This document shows positions 1-8,802 of a DNA stretch of 39,876 nt, in pieces; positions within the stretch are counted from its first letter, which is position 1, and the number at the start of each line of letters is the position of its first letter. The stretch covers positions 1 through 39,876 of the forward strand of contig JACRCH010000071.1 of NCBI GenBank assembly GCA_016219115.1, read 5' to 3'. The translations under genes and the position numbers were made by a program. This DNA is from Deltaproteobacteria bacterium. GTDB taxonomy: Bacteria; Desulfobacterota; GWC2-55-46. Below the pieces are notes generated by a model. It saw only the letters and a program-made list of their open reading frames with translations. It searched no databases and was not told where the DNA came from.

Positions 1-30
1 GTGCGGGTTTTTGCGGTAAGATAAAGCGAG

Positions 31-179
31 CCTGAAAAGCAAAGGGCCGGATCGGCAGTTTAACGACGCAGGCAGAATCATACAAGGTACCTAACTGAAA
101 AGAGAACGGTTGAAAGACCGAGGGCTGGTTTGGCAATACAGAAACGCAAGTAGAATAATACAAGGTACCTAACTAAAAA
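31..179 (+). repeat. Two diverged tandem copies (period about 78 bp) upstream of exbB
   Basis: Copy 1 (about 31-101) and copy 2 (about 109-179) both end in AGAAT[C/A]ATACAAGGTACCTAACT; the 16-mer TACAAGGTACCTAACT occurs at 81-96 and 159-174. Confidence 0.75.
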
Positions 180-180
180 C

Positions 181-804
181 ATGTTTGAGAACCTGAGTTT
201 TGTAGGGTTATTGCAAAAGGGCGGTTTCACCGTAATACTGCTGGGGCTGCTCTCCGTCATCTCCATAGCGATAATGCTTGAAAGGGCATGGGCCTTTCAT
301 AAGTTCAGGAAGTCGATGAGGGAGTTCTTTACGATCCTTGACAGGACCGTAAAGGAGAGCGGCTCAACGGTAGCCGCAAAGCTCGCCGACACCCACATCT
401 CGCCGCTCGCCACGGTCTACCTCTCCGGATACAGGAAGAAGGCCATGGGAAAAGCCGAGGTAAACGGCGCCATGGAGCTTGCCGGCAGGGGGGAGCTTGC
501 CCGGCTCGACAGGTTCCTCGGGGTATTGGGGACTATCGGGTCCACGGCCCCGTTCATAGGGCTCTTCGGGACGGTGCTCGGTATAATCCGCGCCTTTTCA
601 GACCTTGCGATAGCGCAGGGCGCCTCTCCGGCCGCCGTTGCCGACGGGATAGCCGAGGCGCTTGTGGCGACCGCAACCGGTCTTTTTGTGGCCATACCGG
701 CCGTCATGGCGTATAACTATTTCGTTAGGTCGGCTTCAAGGTGCGCCCTGGAGCTTGAAACGCGCGCCTCGGAGTTTGCGGACCCGATAATACGCGGGGA
801 GTGA
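181..804 (+). CDS. exbB: MotA/TolQ/ExbB proton channel family protein
   Basis: 207 aa; three hydrophobic segments, with the conserved GTIGSTAPFIGLFGTVLGIIRAF block. Confidence 0.9.
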   Translation: MFENLSFVGLLQKGGFTVILLGLLSVISIAIMLERAWAFHKFRKSMREFFTILDRTVKESGSTVAAKLADTHISPLATVYLSGYRKKAMGKAEVNGAMELAGRGELARLDRFLGVLGTIGSTAPFIGLFGTVLGIIRAFSDLAIAQGASPAAVADGIAEALVATATGLFVAIPAVMAYNYFVRSASRCALELETRASEFADPIIRGE

Positions 805-805
805 G

Positions 806-1234
806 ATGGCCTGGAAGACCGCAAGGGATAGTAACGAGAGGGTGCTCTCGGAGATAAACATAACTCCTCTTACGGACGTTATGCTGGTCCTTCTTGTGAT
901 CTTCATGGTGACAACGCCTTTGATAATGGTGGAGTCGTTCAAGATAAAGCTGCCCAGGGCCGTCACGGCAGACACCGAACCAGGAAAGGGCGCGGTCGTG
1001 GCCGTCAGCGAGAACGGACTGATAAGCCTCAACGGCAAGACCGTGACGATGGACGGGCTCTACGAGGGGCTAAAGACCGAGTTCTCCAAAGGCGGTGACA
1101 AGAACGTCGTCATAAAGGCCGACGGCGCCACAAAGCACAGCATCGTAGTCAATGTGCTCGATACCGCCAAGCTCGCCGGGGCCGCTAAACTGTCTATAGC
1201 GACCGAGCGCGGCGAGAGGAACAAGGGCAGGTAG
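806..1234 (+). CDS. exbD: ExbD/TolR biopolymer transport protein
   Basis: INITPLTDVMLVLLVIFMVTTP signature; immediately follows exbB. Confidence 0.9.
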   Translation: MAWKTARDSNERVLSEINITPLTDVMLVLLVIFMVTTPLIMVESFKIKLPRAVTADTEPGKGAVVAVSENGLISLNGKTVTMDGLYEGLKTEFSKGGDKNVVIKADGATKHSIVVNVLDTAKLAGAAKLSIATERGERNKGR

Positions 1235-1240
1235 CGCCGG

Positions 1241-2191
1241 ATGAAGTACGCCTCGATAGACATAGGCACCAATACCTTGAGGCTTTTAATAGCCGAGGCC
1301 GGGACAAGCCGCGGTATCAGGCCTCTCATATACAAAAGGGCGATAACGCGTCTTGGCGGCGATTACAAGGAAGAGTATGGAATAGCCCCGGCGTCGGCCG
1401 AGAGGACCTTCAAGGCCCTTGAGGACTTTAAGAAGACCATATCGGACAACGGAGCGGCTGAAGTCCTGGCAACCGCCACAAGCGTGGTAAGAAGGGCCGT
1501 CAACAGGGAGTGGTTTTTGGCCGAGGTCTTAAAGAGGACCGGCATAGGGATCAGGGTCATCCAGGGAGATGAGGAAGCGAGACTATCGCTATTGGGCGTG
1601 CTCTCGGTCATAAAAGACGGCTCCGCCAAAAAGGCCGTCATGGACATCGGCGGCGGTAGCACCGAGTTCATCTTTACCGACGGGGTTGCGTTAAGGGGGG
1701 CGTGGTCGATGGAGATGGGGGTCGTGCACCTCACGGAGAAGCACCTCAAGAGCGACCCGCCCGGCCCTTCCGAGCTTAAGGGGCTTGAAGACGAGGTGAA
1801 GGGCGTCATAGCGGAGCTTGAGGCTCTTATGAAAAAAGGCGGGGTTGACCGCAGAGATTATTCAAGGGCGAAAGGCGCCGTCCTTGTCGGCACGGCCGGG
1901 ACTATCACTACCCTCGCGGCGATGGACCAGGACCTTCAGGAATACGATAGAGAGAGGATCAACAACTACACGCTGACCAAAGAGAAGGTACGGGGGATGT
2001 ACAGGTACCTGGCCTCTTTAACGCTTAAGGAGAGGGAGAAGGTCCTTTCGCTTGAGAAGGGCAGGGAAGACCTGATAATACCGGGCTCGGCGATAACTCT
2101 ACAGACGATGGAAGCCTTCGGCTTCGATGAGATAAAGGTCAGTGACGCCGGGCTTCTTGAAGGGATAATATTACAGAGGGTAAAGGCATAA
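1241..2191 (+). CDS. Ppx/GppA exopolyphosphatase/pppGpp phosphatase family
   Basis: N-terminal ASIDIGTNTLRLLIAE, plus MDIGGGSTEF and VGTAGTITTLAAM motifs. Confidence 0.9.
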   Translation: MKYASIDIGTNTLRLLIAEAGTSRGIRPLIYKRAITRLGGDYKEEYGIAPASAERTFKALEDFKKTISDNGAAEVLATATSVVRRAVNREWFLAEVLKRTGIGIRVIQGDEEARLSLLGVLSVIKDGSAKKAVMDIGGGSTEFIFTDGVALRGAWSMEMGVVHLTEKHLKSDPPGPSELKGLEDEVKGVIAELEALMKKGGVDRRDYSRAKGAVLVGTAGTITTLAAMDQDLQEYDRERINNYTLTKEKVRGMYRYLASLTLKEREKVLSLEKGREDLIIPGSAITLQTMEAFGFDEIKVSDAGLLEGIILQRVKA

Positions 2192-2230
2192 ACAAAACAG
2201 AGTTTTTAATATCGGGAGGTTTTTCAGAGT

Positions 2231-3691
2231 ATGGAACATTTGAAGATAAGGTCCGCGCTGACTTTTGACGACGTGCTCCTGGAGCCGTCGTTCTCGAAGG
2301 TGCTTCCGAGGGACGTCGATGTCTCCACCAGGCTTACTAACGAGATAAGGCTCAATGTGCCGCTTATAAGCGCCGCGATGGATACCGTGACCGAGTCAAG
2401 GCTCGCGATAGCGATAGCCCAGGCCGGAGGCATCGGCATAATACACAAGAACCTGACCATTGAAGAGCAGGCGGCGATGGTCGATAAGGTCAAGAAGTAC
2501 GAGTCGGTCATAATACTCAAGCCCCTGACGTTGAGGCCGGACCAGACGCTTTCGGACGCCCTTGAGCTGATGAAAAGAGAGCAGATATCGGGCTTCCCGA
2601 TAGTAAAGGACGGCGTGCTGGTAGGGATACTCACGAACCGGGACTTGAGGTTCGAGACGAACCCGAACAAGAAGATCTCCGACATCATGACCAAAAACGT
2701 CATAACCGCTCCTTTCGGGACCTCCATTGAGAAGGCCAAGGAGATGCTGCACAGGCACAGGATAGAGAAACTCCCGGTGGTGGACAAGAAGATGCACTTG
2801 AAGGGGCTTATAACCGTAACCGACATCGAGAAGAGGGAAAGGTTCCCGGAGTCATGCAAGGACGGGCTAGGCAGATTAAGGGTCGGGGCGGCAGTCGGCG
2901 TCTCGTTCGACAGGGAAGCCCGCATACAGGCGCTCCTTGAGGCCGGGGTTGACTGTATAATCGTCGATACTGCGCACGGCCACAGCAAGGGCGTGCTCGA
3001 TGCCGTGAAATCCACCAGAAAGAGCTTCAACTGCCAGCTCATAGCCGGCAACATCGCCACGCCGGAGGCCGCCGAGGCGCTCATCAAGGCCGGGGTTGAC
3101 GCCGTCAAGGTCGGGGTCGGTCCGGGCTCGATCTGCACTACAAGGATAGTCACCGGCATAGGCGTCCCGCAGATAACCGCGGTAAGCGATATAGTAAAGG
3201 CCGCCAGGAAAAAGAACATCCCGGTCATATCCGACGGCGGCATCAAGTACTCCGGCGACATCACCAAGGCCCTCGCCGCCGGGGCGGACTCCATAATGAT
3301 GGGCGGGCTTTTCGCGGGGACCGACGAGAGCCCCGGAGAGACGATCCTTTATCAGGGCAGGACCTTCAAGGTCTACAGGGGCATGGGCTCGATAGAGGCG
3401 ATGAAGAAGGGGAGCAAGGACAGGTACTTCCAGGAGGATGTCGAAAGCGAGCTTAAGCTCGTGCCCGAAGGCATCGAGGGCAGGGTCCCCCACAAGGGGC
3501 CTATCGCCTCTACGATATTCCAGCTCATCGGCGGGCTGAAGGCGGGCATGGGGTACTGCGGCTCAAGGACTATCCCCGAGCTTCACAAGAAGGCGCGGTT
3601 CCTGAAGATAACCGCGTCGGGCCTGAGGGAAAGCCATGTGCATGACGTGACGATAACCAAGGAAGCGCCCAACTACAAACAGGAGTATTGA
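2231..3691 (+). CDS. guaB: IMP dehydrogenase
   Basis: 486 aa; CBS pair; [20 protein letters not shown] catalytic loop. Confidence 0.97.
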   Translation: MEHLKIRSALTFDDVLLEPSFSKVLPRDVDVSTRLTNEIRLNVPLISAAMDTVTESRLAIAIAQAGGIGIIHKNLTIEEQAAMVDKVKKYESVIILKPLTLRPDQTLSDALELMKREQISGFPIVKDGVLVGILTNRDLRFETNPNKKISDIMTKNVITAPFGTSIEKAKEMLHRHRIEKLPVVDKKMHLKGLITVTDIEKRERFPESCKDGLGRLRVGAAVGVSFDREARIQALLEAGVDCIIVDTAHGHSKGVLDAVKSTRKSFNCQLIAGNIATPEAAEALIKAGVDAVKVGVGPGSICTTRIVTGIGVPQITAVSDIVKAARKKNIPVISDGGIKYSGDITKALAAGADSIMMGGLFAGTDESPGETILYQGRTFKVYRGMGSIEAMKKGSKDRYFQEDVESELKLVPEGIEGRVPHKGPIASTIFQLIGGLKAGMGYCGSRTIPELHKKARFLKITASGLRESHVHDVTITKEAPNYKQEY

Positions 3692-5322
3692 GCTTGAACA
3701 TGGATATACATTCACAGAAGATACTCATCCTGGACTTCGGTTCCCAGTACACTCAGCTTATCGCCAGAAGGATAAGGGAGGCGAAGGTCTACTGCGAGAT
3801 ACACCCGTACAACTGCGGGCTCGATTTCATCAGGTCGTTCTCCGCGAAGGGCATAGTACTCTCTGGCGGTCCGTCAAGCGTTTATGATAAGGGCGCGCCG
3901 ACGGTCGACAAAAGGATATTCGCCCTCGGGGTGCCGGTCCTGGGCATATGCTACGGCATGCAGCTTGCGTCGAAGCTTCTCGGCGGTAAAGTCGAGAGGA
4001 GCAAAAAGAGGGAGTACGGCGGGGCTTCCGTCCATGTGGACGATAAAAGCGATCTCTTCAAGGAAATAGTGCCGAAGATAAAGGTGATGAAGGAGCCCGG
4101 AGTGGTCTGCCCTGATTATCTCCCTTTCTCGAACCTTTCAACCGACGAAGCCCCTTTGAGCGTCTGGATGAGCCACGGGGACAAGGTTCAAGAGCTGCCC
4201 AAAGGCTTCAGGAGCGTTGCCTACAGCAATAACACGAGCTACGCGGCGATGGAGGACGAGAACAGGCGCATCTACGGCGTGCAGTTCCATCCGGAGGTCG
4301 TGCATACCCCTAACGGGGATGAGATATTGAGAAACTTTATCTTCCGTATATGCGAGTGCATGCCCTCCTGGACGATGAAGTCCTTCATAGAGACCGCCGT
4401 AGCCGACATTAAAGAGAAGGTCGGAGGCGACAGGGTAGTCTGCGGCATAAGCGGCGGGGTGGATTCGGCGGTGGCTGCGGTTTTGGTTTACAGGGCGATA
4501 GGAAGCAACCTCACCTGCATATTCGTCGACAACGGGGTGTTGAGGAAGAACGAGGCCGACAAGGTCGAGTCCACCCTCAAGAAGAGCTTCCGCATGAACA
4601 TCAGGAGAGTCGATGCCTCGAACCGGTTCCTGAAGAAGCTCAAGGGTATCGAGGACCCCGAGAAGAAAAGAAAGGCCATCGGCGGCGAGTTCGTAAGGGT
4701 ATTCGAGGAAGAGGCGAAGAAGATAAAGAACGTCAAGTTCCTGGCGCAGGGGACCCTGTATCCCGACGTCATAGAGAGCGTCTCCTTCAAGGGGCCTTCG
4801 GCTACCATCAAGAGCCACCATAATGTCGGCGGGCTCCTTAAGAAGATGAAGCTAAAGCTGGTGGAGCCCTTAAGGGAGCTCTTCAAGGACGAGGTGAGGG
4901 CGCTCGGCAGGGAGCTCGGGATGCCCGATGAGATAATCGACAGGCAGCCGTTCCCGGGGCCGGGCCTCGCCATAAGGATCATAGGCGCGGTGACGGAGGA
5001 AAGGTGCGACATTTTGAGGGAGGCCGATTCCATCGTGCTCGAGGAGATAAAAGGCGCGGGCTTATACAGGAAGATGTGGCAGTCGTTCGCCGTGCTCCTG
5101 CCGGTAAAGACCGTCGGCGTCATGGGAGACGAGAGGACTTATGAAAATACCGTGGCCCTGAGGGCCGTGACAAGCGTGGACGGCATGACGGCGGACTGGG
5201 TGAGGATGCCATATGAGGTGCTCGAGAGGATATCAACGAGGGTCATCAACGAGGTGCGGGGCGTGAACAGAGTCGTGTACGACATAAGTTCAAAGCCCCC
5301 GTCTACTATAGAGTGGGAGTGA
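3688..5322 (+). CDS. guaA: GMP synthase (glutamine-hydrolysing)
   Basis: GATase GICYGMQL and SGGVDSAV motifs; C-terminal STIEWE; overlaps the guaB stop. Confidence 0.97.
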   Translation: MSLNMDIHSQKILILDFGSQYTQLIARRIREAKVYCEIHPYNCGLDFIRSFSAKGIVLSGGPSSVYDKGAPTVDKRIFALGVPVLGICYGMQLASKLLGGKVERSKKREYGGASVHVDDKSDLFKEIVPKIKVMKEPGVVCPDYLPFSNLSTDEAPLSVWMSHGDKVQELPKGFRSVAYSNNTSYAAMEDENRRIYGVQFHPEVVHTPNGDEILRNFIFRICECMPSWTMKSFIETAVADIKEKVGGDRVVCGISGGVDSAVAAVLVYRAIGSNLTCIFVDNGVLRKNEADKVESTLKKSFRMNIRRVDASNRFLKKLKGIEDPEKKRKAIGGEFVRVFEEEAKKIKNVKFLAQGTLYPDVIESVSFKGPSATIKSHHNVGGLLKKMKLKLVEPLRELFKDEVRALGRELGMPDEIIDRQPFPGPGLAIRIIGAVTEERCDILREADSIVLEEIKGAGLYRKMWQSFAVLLPVKTVGVMGDERTYENTVALRAVTSVDGMTADWVRMPYEVLERISTRVINEVRGVNRVVYDISSKPPSTIEWE

Positions 5323-6047
5323 AAAAGATGGTCGAGGACCTGAAAGGCAAGGAAACATGGCGGCTGTTCCGCATCATGAGCGAGTTCATAGAGGGTTTTG
5401 ACGAGCTCTCGGACATCGGCCCGGCGGTGTCGATCTTCGGCTCGGCCCGCATCAACCAGAACAACAGGTACTACAAGTCCTGCGTGGCCGTCTCAAGCCT
5501 TCTTTCGAAGAACGGCTACAGCATCATAACCGGCGGCGGCCCCGGTATTATGGAGGCGGCCAACAGGGGCGCTTCACTGAACGGCGGGGTCTCCATCGGC
5601 TTGAATATCACGCTCCCGAAGGAGCAGAAGCCGAACAAGTACCAGAACAGGTCCTTGCACTTCCGGTACTTCTTCGCCAGGAAGGTCATGTTCGTCAAGT
5701 ACGCCATCGGCTATGTCTGCATGCCGGGCGGTTTCGGCACCCTGGATGAGTTCTTCGAGGCGTTGACGCTCATACAGACCCATAAGATATACCCATTCCC
5801 GCTCATACTCTTCGGTAAGGAGTACTGGGAGCCGCTGATGGGCTTCATGAAGAACAACATGGTAAAGCACAAGACCATAGAGCCCGGGGACCTCGATTTC
5901 ATCGACCTGACCGATGACCCTCAGGAGGTGCTGGAGATAATAAACAGGCATATGGACAGGAAGATGAGGCTCATAAAGAGCGCCGTCGAGAAGGAAGTCA
6001 AAACCGAGCCCAAACCGAGGAGAAGGAACAATGCACGAAGGTCATAA
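5313..6047 (+). CDS. LOG family (TIGR00730-type) Rossmann protein, putative nucleotide 5'-monophosphate phosphoribohydrolase
   Basis: [16 protein letters not shown] and [12 protein letters not shown] motifs. Confidence 0.9.
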   Translation: MGVKKMVEDLKGKETWRLFRIMSEFIEGFDELSDIGPAVSIFGSARINQNNRYYKSCVAVSSLLSKNGYSIITGGGPGIMEAANRGASLNGGVSIGLNITLPKEQKPNKYQNRSLHFRYFFARKVMFVKYAIGYVCMPGGFGTLDEFFEALTLIQTHKIYPFPLILFGKEYWEPLMGFMKNNMVKHKTIEPGDLDFIDLTDDPQEVLEIINRHMDRKMRLIKSAVEKEVKTEPKPRRRNNARRS

Positions 6048-6234
6048 CCACGGGGAACACTCCCATTCGGAGGTCTTGAAAAGGGTCACCGTCATGCTCG
6101 AAGAGGACCAGGTCGAGCTCCTTAAGGAGCTTGCCGGGGAGTACAGGGAAAAACTCGGCCAGAGATGGACCTTGAGCGCCATGCTGAGGGTCGCAGTAGG
6201 CGACTTTCTGAACAGGATGGGTAAGATCTCCTAG
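6031..6234 (+). CDS. Small protein with His-rich N-terminus and ribbon-helix-helix-like body
   Basis: [15 protein letters not shown] followed by KRVTVMLEEDQVELLKELAGEYREKLGQRWTLSAMLRVAVGDFL; overlaps the end of the LOG gene. Confidence 0.65.
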   Translation: MHEGHNHGEHSHSEVLKRVTVMLEEDQVELLKELAGEYREKLGQRWTLSAMLRVAVGDFLNRMGKIS

Positions 6235-6354
6235 GCGCCCGTGTCTTATCAACCGGACCTGCCGGGGCGCGAGCGGCGTTATCCGGTGTTACTCAAGGCA
6301 TCCATCTTAAGGTTTTCCGTACGGTTCTAAAATCCAAAAGGAGACTGTTAAGAG

Positions 6355-7428
6355 ATGTTTTCCAACCACATAACCGGGGTAAAGGGAAGGGCCAAATCGG
6401 ATAGGCAGATAAGCGTCGAGGAGAGAAACAGGCTTGTAAGGATAGCCGAGGAGAAGCTCTCAAACGACTACGAGATATACCACTGGAACGCCAATATCCA
6501 CGGCATCGTCATAAAGCTCTATACCAATTCCGCGCACCTCTACGACTTCTGGGTGGAGAACTGGTACCCCGCCCCAAGGACCCACACCGTGCTGCCCCAC
6601 GGCGCTCTCTACGCCGTCATTGGGGTGGATGGTTTTGAGCCTTCCGCGTATTACAACCACGAGACAAAGACAGCCATATTCATAAATACCGAGTACTACG
6701 GCCAGTGCAAGAGCTGGGCATTGGGCCTGGCCGCAGACATACTGGAGACCCAGCACAACATCCACTCCATACACGGCTCATGCGCCATCGTCAACGGCAA
6801 GGGGGTCGTTATAATCGCCCCGACCGGGACCGGAAAGTCCACCCACACATGGGGGCTCACGCAGCTTCCCGACGGCAAGATCCATTCAGATGACTGGTGT
6901 TTCCTCCAGTACAAGAAAGGGCTTGCCATGGCCGATATCTCCGAAAGGAAGTTCTATATCAGGACGGACATGGTCAGAAGTTTTCCCAACCTCGAATCGA
7001 TACTTGACAGGTGCAAGTGCGAAAACGTCCATGACAACGACTACACCTCGTTCGGCAACTCGAGGGCGATACTTAACCCGGAGTGGATAGGGGGGCCGGA
7101 TAAGTTCGTTGAGAGGGCCGTGGTTAAATCCGTTATACTCCTGCGGAGGGACAAGGAGTCGGCTGCCGAGGAGCGGCTGGAGCCAGACGACGCCGTCCGC
7201 ATACTCGAAGAGGGGAAGTACCAGGTCCTCGCGGGCGCCGGCGGCAACGTCGGAGAGTTCGGGTACGAGTCCTTCTACAACCCGTATCTCCTTATAAAAA
7301 GGCCCGAGGTACAGAAAAACTTTTTCAGGCAGCTCTTCGATGTGGCCGGCTGCCATATCCTCAATACCGGTGTCGAGACCGTTGAGGAGAGCCAGAAGAG
7401 GATAAGACGCATAATGCGGGAGGCTTAA
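6355..7428 (+). CDS. PEPCK/HPr-kinase-like P-loop protein
   Basis: Walker A APTGTGKSTHTW; downstream HSDDWCFL acidic motif; HGSCAIVNGKGVVIIAP strand as in the HprK/PEPCK fold. Confidence 0.7.
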   Translation: MFSNHITGVKGRAKSDRQISVEERNRLVRIAEEKLSNDYEIYHWNANIHGIVIKLYTNSAHLYDFWVENWYPAPRTHTVLPHGALYAVIGVDGFEPSAYYNHETKTAIFINTEYYGQCKSWALGLAADILETQHNIHSIHGSCAIVNGKGVVIIAPTGTGKSTHTWGLTQLPDGKIHSDDWCFLQYKKGLAMADISERKFYIRTDMVRSFPNLESILDRCKCENVHDNDYTSFGNSRAILNPEWIGGPDKFVERAVVKSVILLRRDKESAAEERLEPDDAVRILEEGKYQVLAGAGGNVGEFGYESFYNPYLLIKRPEVQKNFFRQLFDVAGCHILNTGVETVEESQKRIRRIMREA

Positions 7429-7532
7429 GTCCTGCATCCGTTTCTCTGTCGCGTTCGGTACGGCTTGAAAGGCCAAATGCGCTTTGGGGGCTATACTATG
7501 GATGTTTCGGACTCTGACGCAATGGAGGTTGC

Positions 7533-8495
7533 ATGAGAGAAATGAAAAGGATATTCCTTCTGACGGTCTTATCGCTCTTTTTCCTCGACGGGTGCGTCAT
7601 CATAAACCTTCCGAGTCTCCAACCCCTGAGGGAGAAGGTCGTCGGCGGCAAGGGGGCCGACAAGGTGCTCCTTATCGACGTCTCCGGGCTCATTACCGAT
7701 GACGACGCGACGAATATACTCGGCGTAGAGACCCGGCCCAACATCACGGCGCGGATAAAAGAGGAGCTGACGCTGGCCTCCGATGACGACGGCGTAAAGG
7801 CCGTCGTCTTGAGGATCAACAGCCCGGGCGGGTCGGTGACGACCTGCGACATCATCAGCCACGAGATCGCTAACTTCAAGAAAAAGAGGAAGGTCCCCGT
7901 GGTGGCCGAGCTTATGGATGTGGCCGCCTCTGGAGGCTACTACATAGCCGCCTCCGCCGACAGGATAATAGCCCACCCGACTACCGTCACCGGAAGTATC
8001 GGCGTCATCGCCTACAACCTGAACGCGAGCGGCCTCCTTGAGAAGATCGGCGTCACCAACCAGACGATAAAGTCAGGCGACAAGAAGGATATCGGCTCGC
8101 CGCTCCGTCCCATGACCGAAGAGGAGAGAAAGATACTGCAGTCGGTCTTGAACGGGATGTACGACAGGTTCCTGCAGGTGATCCTTGACGGAAGGAAAGG
8201 TCTGACGCGGGAAGAGCTCGTAAAGATCGCGGACGGCAGGATATATAACGCCGCCCAGGCCCTCGACTTGAAGCTCATAGACTCCGTAGGTTATCTTGAC
8301 GACGCGATAGAGACGGCCAGGGAATCCGCCGGCATCAAGGAGGCGCGTATCATCACATACTCGCCTCCGAGGGCCTATAAGAACAACATCTACTCCGGCC
8401 CCGACGCGGCCCCAAAGGGGATCAACATCATAAACATCGACCCCGGCTTTTCAAAAAGGTTCGGCATGAGCTTCATGTACCTATGGATGGACTGA
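7533..8495 (+). CDS. sppA: S49 signal peptide peptidase SppA-type, predicted lipoprotein
   Basis: VLRINSPGGSVTTCDIISHEI, DVAASGGYYIAASAD, TGSIGVI; N-terminal LFFLDGC lipobox-like. Confidence 0.85.
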   Translation: MREMKRIFLLTVLSLFFLDGCVIINLPSLQPLREKVVGGKGADKVLLIDVSGLITDDDATNILGVETRPNITARIKEELTLASDDDGVKAVVLRINSPGGSVTTCDIISHEIANFKKKRKVPVVAELMDVAASGGYYIAASADRIIAHPTTVTGSIGVIAYNLNASGLLEKIGVTNQTIKSGDKKDIGSPLRPMTEEERKILQSVLNGMYDRFLQVILDGRKGLTREELVKIADGRIYNAAQALDLKLIDSVGYLDDAIETARESAGIKEARIITYSPPRAYKNNIYSGPDAAPKGINIINIDPGFSKRFGMSFMYLWMD

Positions 8496-8538
8496 GGACC
8501 GAGGGCGGCTTAAAGTTTTTTTAAGATTTCCTTCGGGT

Positions 8539-8626
8539 TGAATGGGTGTGCCACTCCGCAATCCCGTCGCTTTAGCGGCGGGTCAAGGCTGGCAAATAAA
8601 AATGACCTTCCATACCATCAAAATTC
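8539..8626. repeat. Dispersed intergenic repeat A, copy 1
   Basis: TGAATGGGTGTGCCACTCCGCAATCCCGTCGCTTTAGCGGCGGGTCAAGG...CCTTCCATACCATCAAAATTC; nearly identical to 29478-29566. Confidence 0.85.
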
Positions 8627-8670
8627 CCTGTAGCTTGCCCTTGTAAAATCCTCCCCCTCGATGGGGAGGG
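8619..8670. repeat. Dispersed intergenic repeat B, copy 1
   Basis: CAAAATTCCCTGTAGCTTGCCCTTGTAAAATCCTCCCC(C)TC...; also at 12271 and 38173. Confidence 0.8.
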
Positions 8671-8734
8671 TGGGGGTGATACCCCGGAGCTTGAAGTACC
8701 ACGGCTGTAAAGCCGTGGGTAGCTGCGGGCCGAG

Positions 8735-8776
8735 AAAAAAAGACGGCGTGTGAAGACCACACGCCGTCTTTTTTTT
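8735..8776. terminator. Bidirectional intrinsic terminator between convergent sppA and the M16 protease
   Basis: AAAAAAAGACGGCGTGTG-AAGAC-CACACGCCGTCTTTTTTTT; 18-bp arms including A/T tails. Confidence 0.92.
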
Positions 8777-8802
8777 GTGCGAGGATTTCAACAGTGGAGG
8801 AT

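Noticed and set aside
2224-3294. 356-aa minus-strand ORF
   Set aside because: Fully antisense to guaB; low-complexity Ser/Leu-rich translation typical of shadow ORFs in GC-rich DNA.
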